Shown one piece after another: positions 34,541-48,290 of a stretch of DNA of 64,000 bases (the stretch's first letter is position 1; every line of letters starts with the position of its first letter). Position numbers and translations under genes: made by a program. Location: the NCBI GenBank assembly GCA_951812925.1, contig OX638370.1, positions 99,338,897 through 99,402,896 on the forward strand. The letters are read 5' to 3'. The stretch comes from Calliopum simillimum (taxonomy: Eukaryota > Arthropoda > Insecta > Diptera > Lauxaniidae). A model generated the notes under the pieces. The model was not told the origin of the DNA. It did not search any database and was given only the letters and a program-made list of their open reading frames with translations.

Positions 34541-35629
34541 CAGTGGTCGGAAAATCGAAAAAGCTTGCCAAAATTTTGAAAGTCTGTAATAAGGGGTTTT
34601 TGATAATGATGATTACGAATGCGAAAGCCATTTTTGAAAAACAAAATGGCGGATCCACAACTGTGCATAAATAATGCTTAACCAGATATATTCTCACGAA
34701 AGTCTGTAGTTTGAGGTTGTGATGATGCTAATTACGAATCTGAAATCTATTTTCAAATAAATAAAATGGCGAACCCAAAATGGTGGACTTAATACTGTTT
34801 AGCTGCATCAATTACCACCAAAACGGTACATGGGAGTTTCAGATGTTGCTTATAAAAAATCTGAAATCTAGTTTACGAAACACAAAATGGCGGATCCACA
34901 ATGACGTTTAGTAGAAAACTATATTAATCAATAAAAGGTAAGTTATTGGAGTTTTTGAGGTAGCTGTTTGGAAATATGAAATTAATTTTTGAAACACAAA
35001 ATGGCACATCCAAAATTTTGGTCAGAATATGTTGAACAGAAACTTTATCTACAGAAGTTTTGTTTCTGGGATCAATTATTACGAAAATGAAATACTTTAC
35101 AAAAGTCCTAATAACTTTATCGCGGGCACCTCTGGGCAGCTAGTTTTTATACAGGCTAGTAGAAAAATGTACCTTGAATATGACGCATGTATAAACTAGA
35201 CGGATGGCCGTGGATGCTGTAAGATTTATCATATTAAAAACCATATCAACAATTTTCTTTTGTATATATTTTCACGAAACAGTTGCCTATTTATATAAAC
35301 TGTGAACAAGATAAAACGCTTTGGATTTGAGAAATATATTAAATAAACCTTCTTTAAGAGACTCCATTTCGTTACATTGCAAAAAGATGAATAGAAGTTA
35401 TATTTTCCACTAGCTTGCTGAGACGCTTTATATTAAAAAAAATAAAATTCTTCGCAAGAAGAGGTGAACTTCAAACGCAAACGAGAAGAGTTTTTTAGGC
35501 ACAGAGGTCTTTCTGACCACTGAAATGAGCAAAATGGATATTAATCTATCATTACCAACAGTAAAAAGTACAAAAACAACAACTTAATTTTTCGAATTTT
35601 GACCAGCTTTTTTGATTTTCCGACCAGTG
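34541..35629. mobile_element. DNA transposon remnant with CAGTGGTCGG ends
   Basis: The left end CAGTGGTCGGAAAATCGAAA is mirrored at 35590-35629 (TTGATTTTCCGACCAGTG). CAGTG-type ends suit the Tc1/mariner/pogo superfamily; a TA follows the right end, while the left flank no longer shows one. The interior has no transposase but holds a tandem array (34600-35150). Confidence 0.7.
34600..35150. repeat. ~118-bp tandem repeat with AAAATGGCGGATCC
   Basis: AAAATGGCGGATCCACAA and variants occur near 34642, 34764, 34882 and 34999, each preceded by GAAAT-CTA-TTTT-GAAA-like text. A more degraded relative lies near 60470-60600. Confidence 0.75.
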
Positions 35630-36334
35630 TAGAAAGGTTAATATACATACTTATTAAACTACTTACATCCAACTGCATGAAGTAGTTTCAGGGCTATGCA
35701 GAACTATTTTTTTCGAGGCGTGGCATCGCCCTTTCTTAACACTGTGAGAATTTAAATTCGTGCTATTTATTTGCTGTGACATATCTAAAAAGACTTTCCA
35801 TACATGGCTTACTTTTGTGCGCCATCACAGCAATGCTTCTATTTAAATAGAAAACCAAGTAAAAAAGAAAAAACTTCCAAACTTTAAACGGGAAATGGAA
35901 CAGTAAATGAAACGCTAACGCACAGAACAACTACCACTATAACATTACCACTACTACCAACCAACCAACCAGCAGGAGTGCGCGCCTGCCGCCATCGCGG
36001 TATTACGTATAGGTTGGATGGCTATGTTAAGCCTGTATTATTTATTACTTGCAGCATGTTTCCTTTTATTGAAATCGCAATAGTGTGTGTGGCATAGCAC
36101 ACTTTGAGGTTCAAATTTAAGTTAACAACAGCGGTAGAAAGTGAACAGAAAAAATAAAAAGAAATCAGGAACAAGAAAATGAAAAATGAATTATGTATAT
36201 TAGTGTAGTTGATTTTATTTCACAAATAATTTAAGTTTCTTTAAAATTTGCTGATTTAATTTTATTTATGTTGTTTTATTAAAATATTTTTACAATAATC
36301 CACTGTTCATATAATTTTGATACATAGCCGTTTG
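35630..36334. other. Non-coding DNA
   Basis: No exon is supported. A less AT-rich patch at 35930-36030 (CCAACCAACCAACCAGCAGG and a GC-rich run) stands out from the background, without an assignable role. Confidence 0.4.
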
Positions 36335-38290
36335 CATCTCTAGTTCTAAGAAAATTGCAGTTGGGTTCTCAGTTTTTTATAAAAATTTACAGAGCTGTTT
36401 TAAGTGCTCAGTATAGAGACCTCTTATTACACTAGTTTACAAATGATTACAATTTTTTTTCCCAGCGAATGCCGTTACTCATTTTATATGGAAAATGGGC
36501 TGCTGATTCCGAAAATCGCATTTTTTTTTTTATTTCGTGTCGTTTTCGAGATATCGGTCATTTTCGGTTTTTGGACCAAAAAAAAAAAGATAGTTCCACT
36601 TAAATACAAATATTTTAAGAATCAATATTTGTATTCAAACAAATAGTATGTCATATTAGAGGTAATTAAATTACCTACAAATGATACTCACGTCACTTTT
36701 TGGCTGGTTTGTTAGTTTCGATGAAATAAATTGATTTCTGAAAAAAAGAGTATATTTTTCCGAAAAAATTACAAAAATGTCTAAATCAACTGCAGATTTT
36801 TACAAGAAAAAAAAATTTTAAAAATCATTTTGTATTTTTATATCATAGTCTATAAATTTTTTAGGCAAATAAAATACTATTTAAGAAAATCGATGGAAAA
36901 ATGCAAAAGTTGTATACAATTCATTGATAAGTTACCAAAATGCGTTTTTCCCTATTTTTCCGTTTTTTTGTAATAAACTGTTCGAAAATTTGAAACTTTT
37001 TGTAAAAGAAATTAGAAAATCCAAAAAATTCTTAAAGAAGGCAAAAAAAGGAAATACTCATGCCTCGCCGTTTTTCTCTAGCACGTCAGATTTTTTTTTA
37101 ATCGATTTTTGAAGTTTTTAATCCACTGTACATGAAAAAACAGATATAACGCATTCTTGTGTTAAATCGATGAATTTAACTATATGATCCTTACATCTGA
37201 GGTGTATCATGTCTTCAGCAAACTTATGCAGGATACTACGCGGAATATTTTTGTAGACAATTTTAACCCTCTCAAACCCCCACATGTAGGTCAAAATGAC
37301 CTTCATGTGGGGGTCAAAATGACCCACATGTGAGGGTTTTAGAGGGTTAAAATTTTATACAAAAATATTCCTCGTAGTATCCTGCATAAGTTTACTGAAC
37401 ACATAATACACCTCATATGTAAGGATCATATAGTTAAATTCATCGATTTAACACAAGAATGCGTTATTTCTGTTTTTTCATGTACAGTGGATTAAAAAAC
37501 TTCAAAAATCGATTAAAAACAAATCTGACTTGCTAGAGAAAAACGGCGAGGCACGGGTATCTCCTTTTATTGCTTTCTTTAAGAATTTTTTGGATTTTCT
37601 AATTTCTTTTACAAAAAGTTTAAAATTTTCGAACAGTTTATTACAAAAAAACGGAAAAATAGGGAAAAACGCATTTTGGTAACTTATCAATGAATTGTAT
37701 ACAACTTTTGCATTTTTCCATCGATTTTCTTAGATGATATCTTGTTTTCTTCACAAATATATAGTCTATGATACAAAAAAAAAATATTATAAAAAAGTTA
37801 TATCTTCTTGTATAAATTTGAAGTTGAATTTGATTTTTTCTTAATTTTTTCGAAAAAAAAAATTTTTTTTTTTAGAAATCAATTTATTTCACCGAAACTA
37901 ACGAACCAACCAAAAAGTGATGTGGATATTATTTGTAGTAGTATATTAATTACCTTTAATATGACATATTATTTGTTTTAATACAAACATTGGTTCTTGA
38001 GATATTTGTATTTTAATAGAACTATCTTTTTTTTTTGGTCCAAAAACCGAAAATGACCGATATCTCGAAAACGACACGAAATAAAAAAAAAAAAAAATGC
38101 AACTTTCGGAATCAGCAGCCCATTTTCCATATAAAATGAGTAACGGCATTCGCTGGAAATATTGGCTGTAAACTAGTGTTATTTTTGTTTTCGGATTCTT
38201 ATAGCATTATATTTATATGTTAAAGAACTGCTCTGTAAATTTTTATGAAAATCTGAGAACCAAACTGCAAATTTCGAAAAATTTGAGATG
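36335..38290. mobile_element. Large palindrome / foldback element (~960-bp arms)
   Basis: Arms of about 960 bp run to a centre near 37307. Matching landmarks are GCAG near 36357 and CTGC near 38265, ATGGAAAATGGGCTGCTGAT against ATCAGCAGCCCATTTTCCAT, GAGATATCGGTCATTTTCGG against its complement, and AACCCTCTCAAA against TTTAGAGGGTT. Identity is visibly high with small indels. The centre contains AGGTCAAAATGACCT (37288-37302) and GGGTCAAAATGACCC (37311-37325). The matching 60-odd-residue frames in both arms (36924 plus, 37502 minus) reflect the palindrome, not genes. Confidence 0.85.
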
Positions 38291-38639
38291 GAAAGTGTCT
38301 ACTAAACAAATTGTATAACTCTTCATTATATAGGTCATTGGTGTGGAGGTGTCACAAGTTTGTAAATGTAAAAATCTTCCTATTTCTATACATCACAAGA
38401 ACAGACCTCAGTTCGAATCCTAGTGCGGTTAGTACTTTACTGTCATGGAAATGTTACTTAAATTTTTTCGAAAAAATTACTATACTGTAAGATAATTCAA
38501 ACTTTCTGAATTTACTAAAACAGTAAGGTAAAATTTATTTTATTATAGAGCTGTCACTATATTGACTTGACATTCTAGCAAAACTTACCAGAAATAAAGT
38601 ATTACTATTTTTTCTTTCCGTGTAGTAAATCTGCATTTT

Positions 38640-38960
38640 TTTTTAGCGACGTAGTCAATTGCCGTCTTCTTTTTGATGCTACGATTGACCAAACCATTTT
38701 GAACAGAATTTTCTCTGTGCTGTAAGAACCATCTCATCTTTTTGATACATCGTTGATTTTGCTTATTTGTTTATTCGTTTTACTGTGATTTATTGCTTCT
38801 TAGTGAAGTTTCATACTTCTAGGCGATTTTTTTAGCTACATGGTCAAATTTCGTCATGGTTTTGATACCATTGATTCGAAAATGTGTTTTGAATAGAATT
38901 TGCTCTGCAGTGTACGAACCTTCTCGTCGTTTTTGGTTTTGATTTTTTTTTTTCATTTCA
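38640..38960. repeat. Two direct copies of a ~185-bp repeat
   Basis: TTTTTTTAGC-AC-T-GTCAA, TTTTGAA(C/T)AGAATTT-CTCTG and GAACC-TCTC words occur near 38645-38740 and 38830-38930. Confidence 0.55.
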
Positions 38961-41900
38961 GTGAGATTGCATTTTACCCGCGTAGCTCTTCCTCTTCTTA
39001 ATTCTCTCTCTTACACTCTGTGCGAAAACATTATTTCTTTTCTCCTTGTGTTTTGAAATTTTTATTCAAGAAACACAACTTCAAAATTTTAATCATATTT
39101 TATTCAATACACAAACCTTCAAACTCTATTTACAGAGTGCTTTATGAATTGCAGCAAATATAAATTGTTACAATGCTTCTCAAGCTGTGGAAAGTATAAA
39201 TTACTTCAGCCCTTCTCAAACTGTATTGACACATTGCTTGTAAAACTGTGTCAAAGCTTTTCTCTGCGCAAAAGACTTAGGAAGCGAATTTGATGTCGAG
39301 CGTGACTACGACTACCGAAAACTATTTTAGTGTATAACAGAGAGATTTATAAAATGTTCCAGTGACTTTAACATTTTTAAGTCACATTCCTCTTGATAAA
39401 CCAAAGGAAGACTGGAAGTTTGATGGATTGGTAGGGTTTAAGTAAGCGGTACGCTTTGCGTATTTTGTTTGATTTCTACTTGATGATACTGTCACATAAG
39501 GAGGGAAGGGGAAGATTTTTTTACAAAATTAAATCATTTCGTAAAACATTTTAGTTTAATTAAAACACTCTGGTATAAAATATGTATCGAGAAAAAATAG
39601 AAAAATTTCCGAGAATGATAAAATGAAAATTTTTGCTAAATGAGAATTTCAGTACAAATATTATAGAAAATTTAAGTGCAACCAAACATTCTAAACACAA
39701 TTGTTTATTCCTTTTTTCGTGGTCATATTGTTATGTATTAAGTGAATTAAACTAATGCAGAACTAATACAAACGCAAGCGGTAAACACACGCAGACATGC
39801 ATAATGTGCACGCGTTGAATTTTATTTACACACGCACTTGTGCAAGGCCACCCACCAACAAAACAGTAATCAAATAATGTGCTATTTCAAGGGCTTATGG
39901 CCTGAAATTTAATTACATTAAATTTAGTACGAAATACCACACCTACGCTCCTATTTGCGGAAAAGTGCATGTTAAATTTAATGCTTTGTCGTTGTAAAAT
40001 TACACCACAATATTAAAGTTAATAGATGTGGATTGAAAATTCAGAGTACTATTTATAGTACATGGTAATACTTAGTAAAAGCTGATTTTGATGAATGAAT
40101 AATGTGTAGTGTTTACTTTAATGTAATTCAAAAGTTGAAAAAAGCAAATTGATTTCAAAAAGTCACTATAAACTACTTATTTTATGCAAAATGCAACTGA
40201 AAAACAAATAAATACTACCAAAATTTCTTTTGAAAAATTTGAGTGAAATAGCGGCAACAATTTTCCAAGCTTTTTTGCTGCTGCTTTTCACTCAACATAA
40301 ATCCTTCAACATACAACAAACACCATTAAGCTTAAGTCAATATTTTCAAAGTAATAAAAACACAGATTACTGCATATTTTTTGGCGCAACAAAAGTGTAG
40401 AATACATACATGCATATAAAAATATGTCCACTCCGGCGTGCAGCTTGCAAAACAGGACCATGCTACTTTTGATTTTGCACGGTATTGCTATCAAACCCTT
40501 CTTCCTTCTCATGAGTTCAATTCGTTTCCTGTCTGGCAGCGTTGCTACCCAGCACAGCATGACGACAGAGACGCTGCTTAATGCATAATGGCCGCTTACT
40601 CAGCCAAAAATTGGGAATTGCACCTTTTTTCGTACAGCTGCAGCTTATGCTGCTGTAACATATTTATACACATCTATATATATACAGTTCAACACACATA
40701 CATACATATTTTTTCCATTCATGTTTAGCGCGCTCTGCTTGTGCTTATGAAAAACCATACGTTGCGCATTTACAACATACGACATTTCGAGCAAAAGATG
40801 GCGCCACCACATATCTATGCATGTGTGTGTGTATGAGAGTTTGTGTAAAAATATATGGCAGCACAAATTGCATTGCTACCGTCGTCGTCAATGTAAAATC
40901 GAGAGTAATAAAAGTGTATCCCGGAAATCCTTTATTTGTATTACCATAGCACAGAGTATAGGGAGTGAAAGAGTGCAGCGACGTGTCGTACGGTTTGTAG
41001 TTAACAATAACACTCAAACAAAAGCAAAAACCATAAAGTGGATTAAAAAATTGGGCCAAAAAAAATGTGTCAAAAGCTTATGCTGCTGCTGGCCAAATAA
41101 AAAATGCCCTATGACTTTTTTACATATAAATTTTTATTAAATTTTCGCATAAAATATTTGAAAATTTTTTTAATCCTTTTTTCATCGTTTTTTTTTTTTT
41201 TGTTTAAGACAATGTTGTAAAAGGATTTTTTTCATACTGACTTACAACGCAGCAATTTCACGCCATTAAAGGCTTAGGAGTTATAATTTTGGAAAAGATC
41301 TTAAAACATAAACAATTAATGTAGGGTCGTTTTTATTTCAACCAAAAGCCGTTGAGGATATCATCTTTGGTTTTGATTCATATGAAAAGTAGTTTCTCTC
41401 CATAAAAAAACTCGCATGCAACTCAGTACACTTGAATGAAGTGAATCTGATTCTTGAAAAGTAGGCGTGGCACTCACTTGATAAAGCTCACTTTTTGACT
41501 AGTGTATAGTTTTTACAATGTTTGGCATCTACCTGGCTAATTTCATTAAAATACTTAGCTATTATAGCTTGCAAAATATAACTGCCCGCTTTGAAAAGCT
41601 TACGTATGGACATTTCCATGGTGTCGAACGTGACCGTTGAACGCATTTGAAGTAAAAAGAAGTTACAATAAAACGGATTTTTATTTTGACAGTAGGCTTA
41701 GCATATAGCTTTTAACTACCATAAGGTGCTCTGGTTGATTTTGTGCAATTTTTCGGTTTTAAGATAATTGTAAAAAACCAATGAGTTCGCATTAAACAAA
41801 AACAGAGGTGGTTTTCGCGGCCAATAATTTATACGCCGATTTCAGGGAAACTTGAAGAAATATCTCAATGTGATTAATTTTATTATGTTGATGTCTCTTA

Positions 41901-43714
41901 ATAATGGTTTTGAATTTTCACAAAAATAATTAATACTTTTTTGAATTTAATTTTAGTCGCGTTTGCATGGGACTCGTCAAATGGGACATTTTTCCACTTA
42001 CAAAAACCAATTTTTCCAAACGATTTTATTTGTCTCGATCCATTTTACATATGCAGTATATCTCTTCAGTGATTAATTTTTTCAGGGAAGTGGTATCGCC
42101 GCTTTTTCCAGTGAAGATTATTTGTCCCGGGACACATTAGCAAACCTCATTAATGTTCTTTAAATATTTTCAAGGAACATTATTTGCCTTAGTATTTTTT
42201 ACATGTGTATCAAATCTCATCCATGTATGTTAAATAGTTTCAGAGATATGATGATTTAAATTTTTGGCTCACGGTTTACCTTTTTGTGGAAATGCCGATA
42301 TATTTCTGTTCTGTTCTGTTTTTTTTTCATTTCCTACAACTTTTCTGAAGAAATACAATAAGTATTCTTTGGGTGTCCCAGAAAATGATAGTCCACCTTA
42401 GATAATTTCCATCTAGAATATATAGATACATATTTTTCGTTTTGACTGTGAAGCCTTTTGTTGATGATTGGGTGTCTCAGAAATCTTTCAGTATGGTATT
42501 CACTTTCTACTTTTCATTTTTCGTCAAAATGGCTTGCGAGATAGAGCGGGATGTAACGAAAAGTTTCGTCAAAAAAGTGACGTGGCTTTGGATCGCAAAG
42601 CTTTCCTCTATCTAAAACTTTGAAGCTCTCATACTGTAATGAGACTTAGTGCGTAATATTTAATCATCTATACGATGAATTCCAAAAGTAATTTCGATTA
42701 ATGATATTGAAAGTGGTACGTACCTACTATATTCGTTGAGGGTCAAGTGTAGCAAAGCATAATGCATCTTCTTATGTGTAGTCTGATAAATTATATGGAA
42801 TTTATTTTCAATTTGGTTTTTTGTTTTTGTTGTGCTACTTATTCACGTTTTATTTATTACGCTAATTTGTTAACAAAATTAATATATATTTGATGGGATG
42901 TCATCAAAAGCAACATCAACAAAATGTGAAACACAACAATTACTATAATAAAAGTTACAGCAAAAACGACATCAAGATACAAAAAGTTTTACAACAACTA
43001 CAACAGCAACAAATGGAATGGAATTGAATTGAATCGAAATCAAATCGTTGCGTATCAAATAAAATCAGTTTCAATCAATGGAAATTAAATGCGACACGCA
43101 TACAACCACAAAAAGCACAACAAGAAGAAGAAACTCAAACATAAGTACAACAATAACAACTGTAGGAAGAAAGAACTTGATGACAACAACAACAACAACA
43201 ACAATAAAAAGTAACAATAGCTGAAAGCAAAATATGTACGTATAGCAGGCATTATTCACAGGAGAAAAGAATTCGGTGGAAGTATGAGAAGCAACGGTGA
43301 CAGTGCCACTTAAAAGTTTGCGCACAACAATCAAAACGATTTTTTCAAGTCAACAGTGATTACTCTGATGAAGTCATATACGTAATGAAGCTTTGAAGAA
43401 TGAAAATCTAGCTTTTGTGAAAGAAAGAAAGATTTATTCAAAATTATTATCCATGATTTGATTTTGACGGGAAAGGTTTCGAATTTAAAAGAACATTTCC
43501 TAAGTCTGCATCAGGTCACATCCAATTATGTCAAGTGGGCGAGCCTCCAAAAAATGTACCATTCAACGTTCCGGGGCTCAAAACAATATTTAAATTTTAA
43601 ATCTGATATTTTTACTATTTAATACAGATACTTAACCAGAGCTTCTATATTAATTGCTAATAAAAAAAAAAATAATTGTTCATATTTTACTATGAAATTA
43701 TTACATAAAGGGTT
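38961..43714. other. Large non-coding stretch
   Basis: No exon is supported. It includes a GGCGTGGCAC repeat fragment (41463-41610), TGTG runs (40820), (CAA)n at 43182-43205 and CAACA-rich text at 42900-43020. Some patches (39750-40000, 40560-41000) are less repetitive and could be intron or regulatory DNA. Confidence 0.4.
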
Positions 43715-44530
43715 AAAAAGTCATTCCACATCCTGCCCTGACCGCATCTTATTGCACTTAATTTGCCCATTCCGCATATTACATGCTTATATGCGCATAT
43801 TTTGATTTTTTGATAACGAGTGCTCGTTTGTTTTCTTTTTTAAAAAGTTTAAAAATTTTTTGAAGAATGCAAGTGTGCATCATTCTCCGCGTAGGTTTTG
43901 TTTATATTACTAAACATATTTTTTTATATTCATATAATTGAATGAATAAACAATTACAGGGAATATCCACCAGTTTCAACTTTTTTTAAAAAATTGCTTT
44001 TTTCATTGTGATATTACTGTTTTTGCAAGATTTCGTCATTCTCCGTTTTATCATTCTCCGTCGTTTTGTGCAAAACTTTATCATTCTCTGCATAGTAACG
44101 CACCCCGCACCTGGCTTTGTTTTTGTTAGTTTTGCTTGAACTATTTATTTAAAAAATAAAAACTAAAATTTTAAAAACTTTTAAAAATCAAAAAAAAATT
44201 TTTAGGATTGCCACCTAATTATTTTCGAAATCGTGTTTATATAATTCTTACTTTTATTGGCTAAATTGAAAATTTTGGTTTCAGAAACGATCAGATAACC
44301 TTTTTTAAAACTTTACAAAACTTTCGGTGTTGCCATCCGGTTTTTTTTTGTTACTTTTGCTCAAATTTTGGGTTTCAGAACCGCTCAGATAAATTTTTCT
44401 AAAAGTGTAAAAAAATTTTCTGGGCTGCCACCCGGTTTTGTTTTGTAAGTTTTGTTTAAACCAAATTTCGGTTCGATGAGTTTTAACGATTTAAACTATT
44501 ATTTTTTAGCCAGTAATTATAATGGCGAAC
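43715..44530 (+). repeat. Dispersed GGAGAATGA repeat, copy C
   Basis: CATTCCACATCCTGCCCTGA, GCACTTAATTTGCCC, CATTCTCCGCG, TTTCAACTTTTTTTAA and then GTTGCCA/TTTTCGAAA units follow the order of copy A. Confidence 0.75.
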
Positions 44531-46799
44531 GTAAAAAAAAAAGAAATTTGAGACAAAAAAAAATAAAAAGAGAAATAGGTGGGTACAAAAAACGGCATGT
44601 TTTGGTACATTTTTAGGAGATTTACCAACCTGCTTGATTTCAAGTTATCCTTGTTAGAAGTTGCAGAGGGCGCTGTTTTTAGGCTTATGTCAAAGTTTCA
44701 TTAAAAGAGTTAGTTGCATTTTTAATGCCATCATATAGCAATAATCTTCTTTATCAAACTATACCACTAAACTTTTCCGATTGGACTTTAACTTTCCAGG
44801 GTTTCTATTTTTAAAGGAAAGGCATTACATTTTAAAGTTTTTTTTAGCCATAAATCGGTTTTCCGCTACAAATATAATTTATTCTTTTGTGTGGGCATCG
44901 AGATGCAATCACATAAAAGGGTGAAATCTCAGAAGACTAGGCTCCAATTAAAATTGTTTTAAGATATAGTTTGATAAGGAAGATTTTGACTATTCGTTGC
45001 GATTATTTAAATTGCATAACCTTTTCCTGGAAAAACGCCGTAAGCCTGAAAACATCGCGATCTGCAGCTTCGGGCTTCAAGTAAGGATTGTAAGTGCATC
45101 ACAATATGCTTCTGCCAACAAAGTTATTCAATACTTTTGACGTTTTACACTTTTATATTAACCATTTGGTATCAAATGACGCATAAAAAATTATACGTAT
45201 ACTTTTTGTAACAACTGTTAATGTCAGCAATAAATTGCAAAACATACTAACATATGAACATCAAATATATCGAAATACACCCAAAGGGCATTTGATGGCA
45301 TATTTGGCTTACCACTCATACAACGTACATATGTGAGTGTATAAGTAAAAAGCATTTGTCAACAATAGCAATGGAATCTATTAAAATAATTTCCAATTTT
45401 AATATAAACATTTTCTATACACATATACTTATATGTACGTAAGTATTAAGTACAATGCGAAATAAAAGCATGTAAAGGCAATTAATGACATCACAAAGTT
45501 ATGAAGTAATTTTACTCCATCCCAACCCAAAAAAGTAAAGGCTAACGCAACAATGAAATTTATGACTCTTCGTATGGATTTTGTAATTGAAATTCAGTTC
45601 TTTTTATGTTTTCCCTCTGGGAGCAATTTAACGCAATAATCTGCTTGGAAAATCTTTACAAAATTTTATCAATAAATTTATTTATTAGGTATTTTGTTAT
45701 TTAGAATAAAAGCGCACTTTTAACATATTATAGGATATGTAATGTATTGTAACTATGCAAAATGGTTATATATGTACATAGGTATGTGTATTGACATATT
45801 TACGAGCTTTTGTATTATATTATTTGATTATCTGTGATTGGATTTTTTGTTCTTTTTGTCACTTAAAACCTTTTAATTTTGCACAATCAATGTACCTGCT
45901 GATCCATTGACTCCTTTGTGTCATGTCAAAATTCATTTATTACCTTGCGAATGAAGTTTTTAAATCTTTAACATTTTTAGTCATTGCCATAAAATCCATT
46001 TAATGTCATTTAGATGCATTACATGCACACACGCACACACACAAACACACACACACATTGAGTGCACTTCACTGTGTCATCGTACAAGAAAAACTATTAA
46101 AATTAATTAGAACACTCACAGTGACATATCTATGCTAGAAAGGCTATAGTATCCTTGAATAGTTGAAATGGTTTGGTATTGAACAGAATTGAAATTCTAT
46201 ACAAAAGCATACTAAGAAAAAATAGCACCAATACTTATAAATTTGCACACACTCATACGTATTGTGTGTGTTAGTGTGCGATTTTTGCATTTGACACAGT
46301 TTTGCATGAAACAAAGAAAACATAATTGAGATATGGGAGAAAAAGAAGAATAAAGAAAAATACATGGAAAACAAGTTTTTAAGTTCAACACTAAAAGTTG
46401 CTCTGGGGATATGGCACAATGCACACATGTAGGAATGTAAGTTGATACATATTAAATTGCCACACCCGCAGAGCGAGTTAAGCATATCTACCTCCCAAAG
46501 TCTCACTTTTGAAAGTGTCACTGGTATTGTCCCAGTAGGTGAATTGAAGCGTTCAAACAGAAAGATGTGAGGAAACTTTTTTAAATTTTTTCAACGACTC
46601 ATCAAACATATTCTAAGCATATTTAAGGCTTTAGAATCATTTTTAATGCTTTGAATTTTTTAAAAAAATCTCAAAATTATTCGAGTTTTTAAAAAAACAT
46701 CTTTGCTAACAGTTCCAAGTTATTAAAAATTTTTGGAATTTTTCAAAATTATTAATTTTTTTCAATATTTTTCGTCTTTTCTAACATTTTACTCACTAT
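44531..46799. other. Non-coding DNA with (CA)n
   Basis: A CA-rich microsatellite lies at 46025-46058. No exon is supported; open frames at 46144-46521 read low-complexity DNA. Confidence 0.4.
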
Positions 46800-46858
46800 G
46801 GACCCTTGCGGTCTATGTGTGGCAATATTGCCGCCACCCTAAACCTAACCTAACATTT
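46800..46858 (+). mobile_element. Possible LINE 3' end with short CCTAA tail
   Basis: GGACCCTTGCGGTCTATGTG, then GGCAATATTGCCGCCACCC, then CTAAACCTAACCTAAC. The GC-rich end followed by a short CCTAA run looks like a retrotransposon 3' terminus. The CCTAA strand has the same orientation as the large array at 33656. Confidence 0.4.
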
Positions 46859-46954
46859 CACAAATTTATCAATACATTTTGAGTATGACAACATTTTCCG
46901 TTTATTTGACACTTTCCAATTTCGCAACATTTTAGGAGTCTTTCAATATTTATA

Positions 46955-48290
46955 GGCATGTTACGATATTATCAGCATTTTTCGTCTCTATCAACATTTC
47001 TCAAACTTTCAAGATTTCCCAACATTTTAGGAGTCTTTCACTACTTTTCAACTTATTTGAGACTATCAACATTTTCCGAGGCTATCAACATTTTTCGAGG
47101 CTATCAACATTTTCCGATACTATCAACATTTTTCGAGACTATCAAGATATTTTGAGACTATGAACATTTTCCGAGGCTATAAACATTTTCCGAAATTATA
47201 AGCATTTTTCGAGACTATCAACATTTTCTGAGATTATCAACATTTTTCGAGACTATCAACATTTTCCGAGACTATCAACATTTTTCGAGAAAATCAACAT
47301 TTTCCGAGATTATCAACATTTTTCGAGACCATCAACATTTTCCGAGACTATCAACATTTTTCGAGACTATCAACGATTTCCGAGACTATCAACATTTTTC
47401 GAGACAATCAAAATTTTTCGCGACTATCAACATTTTTCGAGACTGTCAACATTTTTCGAGCCTATCAAAATTTTTCGAGACTATCAAAATTTTTCGAGAC
47501 TATCAACATTTTCCGTGATTATCAAAATTTTTCGAGACTATCAACATTTTCCGAGACTATAAACATTATTCGAGAATATCAACATTTTTCGAGACTATCA
47601 ACATTTTTTGAAACTATCAAAATTTTTCGAGGCTAACAAAATTTTTCGAGACTATCAACATTTTTCGAGACCATCAACAATTTCCCAGACTATGAGCATT
47701 TTTCGAGACTAACAACATTTTTTGAGGCTATCAACATTTCTCGAGACTATCAACAATTTCCCGACTATCAACATTTTTCGAGACTATCAACAATTTCCCG
47801 ACTATCAACATTTTTCGAGACTGTCAACTTTTTTCGAGACTATCAACATTTTCCGAGACTGACAACATTTTTCGAGCTTATCATCATTTTTCGAGACTAT
47901 CAACATTTTCCGAGACTATCAACATTTTTCGAGACTAACAAAATTTTTCGATATTATCAACATTTTCCGTCTTCGTCAACATATCTCAAATTTTTCAACG
48001 CTTCGCAACATTTTAGGAGCCTTTCACTATTTTTCAACACTTCCTGTGAAAACCAAAATTTTTCTTCCTCTTAAACATTTCTCTAATTTATAAAACTTTT
48101 AAAATTACTTAAATTTTTCAACATTTTCCCACATTTTACTTCTTTATCAACATTATTCGATATCATCAACGTTTTTAAACTATTTCAATATTTAACATAT
48201 AAAATTTTTCCAACATTTCTCGTCTTTGCAACATTTCTTGTCCTTGCAACATTTCTCAAGTTTTTCAACATTTCCAACTGGGTACAATGA
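46955..48290 (+). repeat. 19-bp minisatellite, array 1 (CTATCAACATTTTTCGAGA)
   Basis: A regular core from about 47054 to 47962 consists of roughly fifty units of 19 bp; degraded units flank it. Variation is mostly TTTTTC against TTTTCC. It is not a CRISPR array: units touch with no spacers. Confidence 0.93.

Noticed and set aside
36924..37690. Two similar 62-residue proteins on opposite strands
   Set aside because: They are the same palindrome arm read from each side and have no other sign of coding.
38411..38420. GTTCGAATCC, a perfect tRNA B-box-like word
   Set aside because: No matching A box or cloverleaf is visible upstream. It could be a degraded SINE, but I cannot support it.
40645..41140. 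Group of overlapping 73-107-residue frames
   Set aside because: Frames overlap on both strands in microsatellite-bearing DNA and show no family motif.
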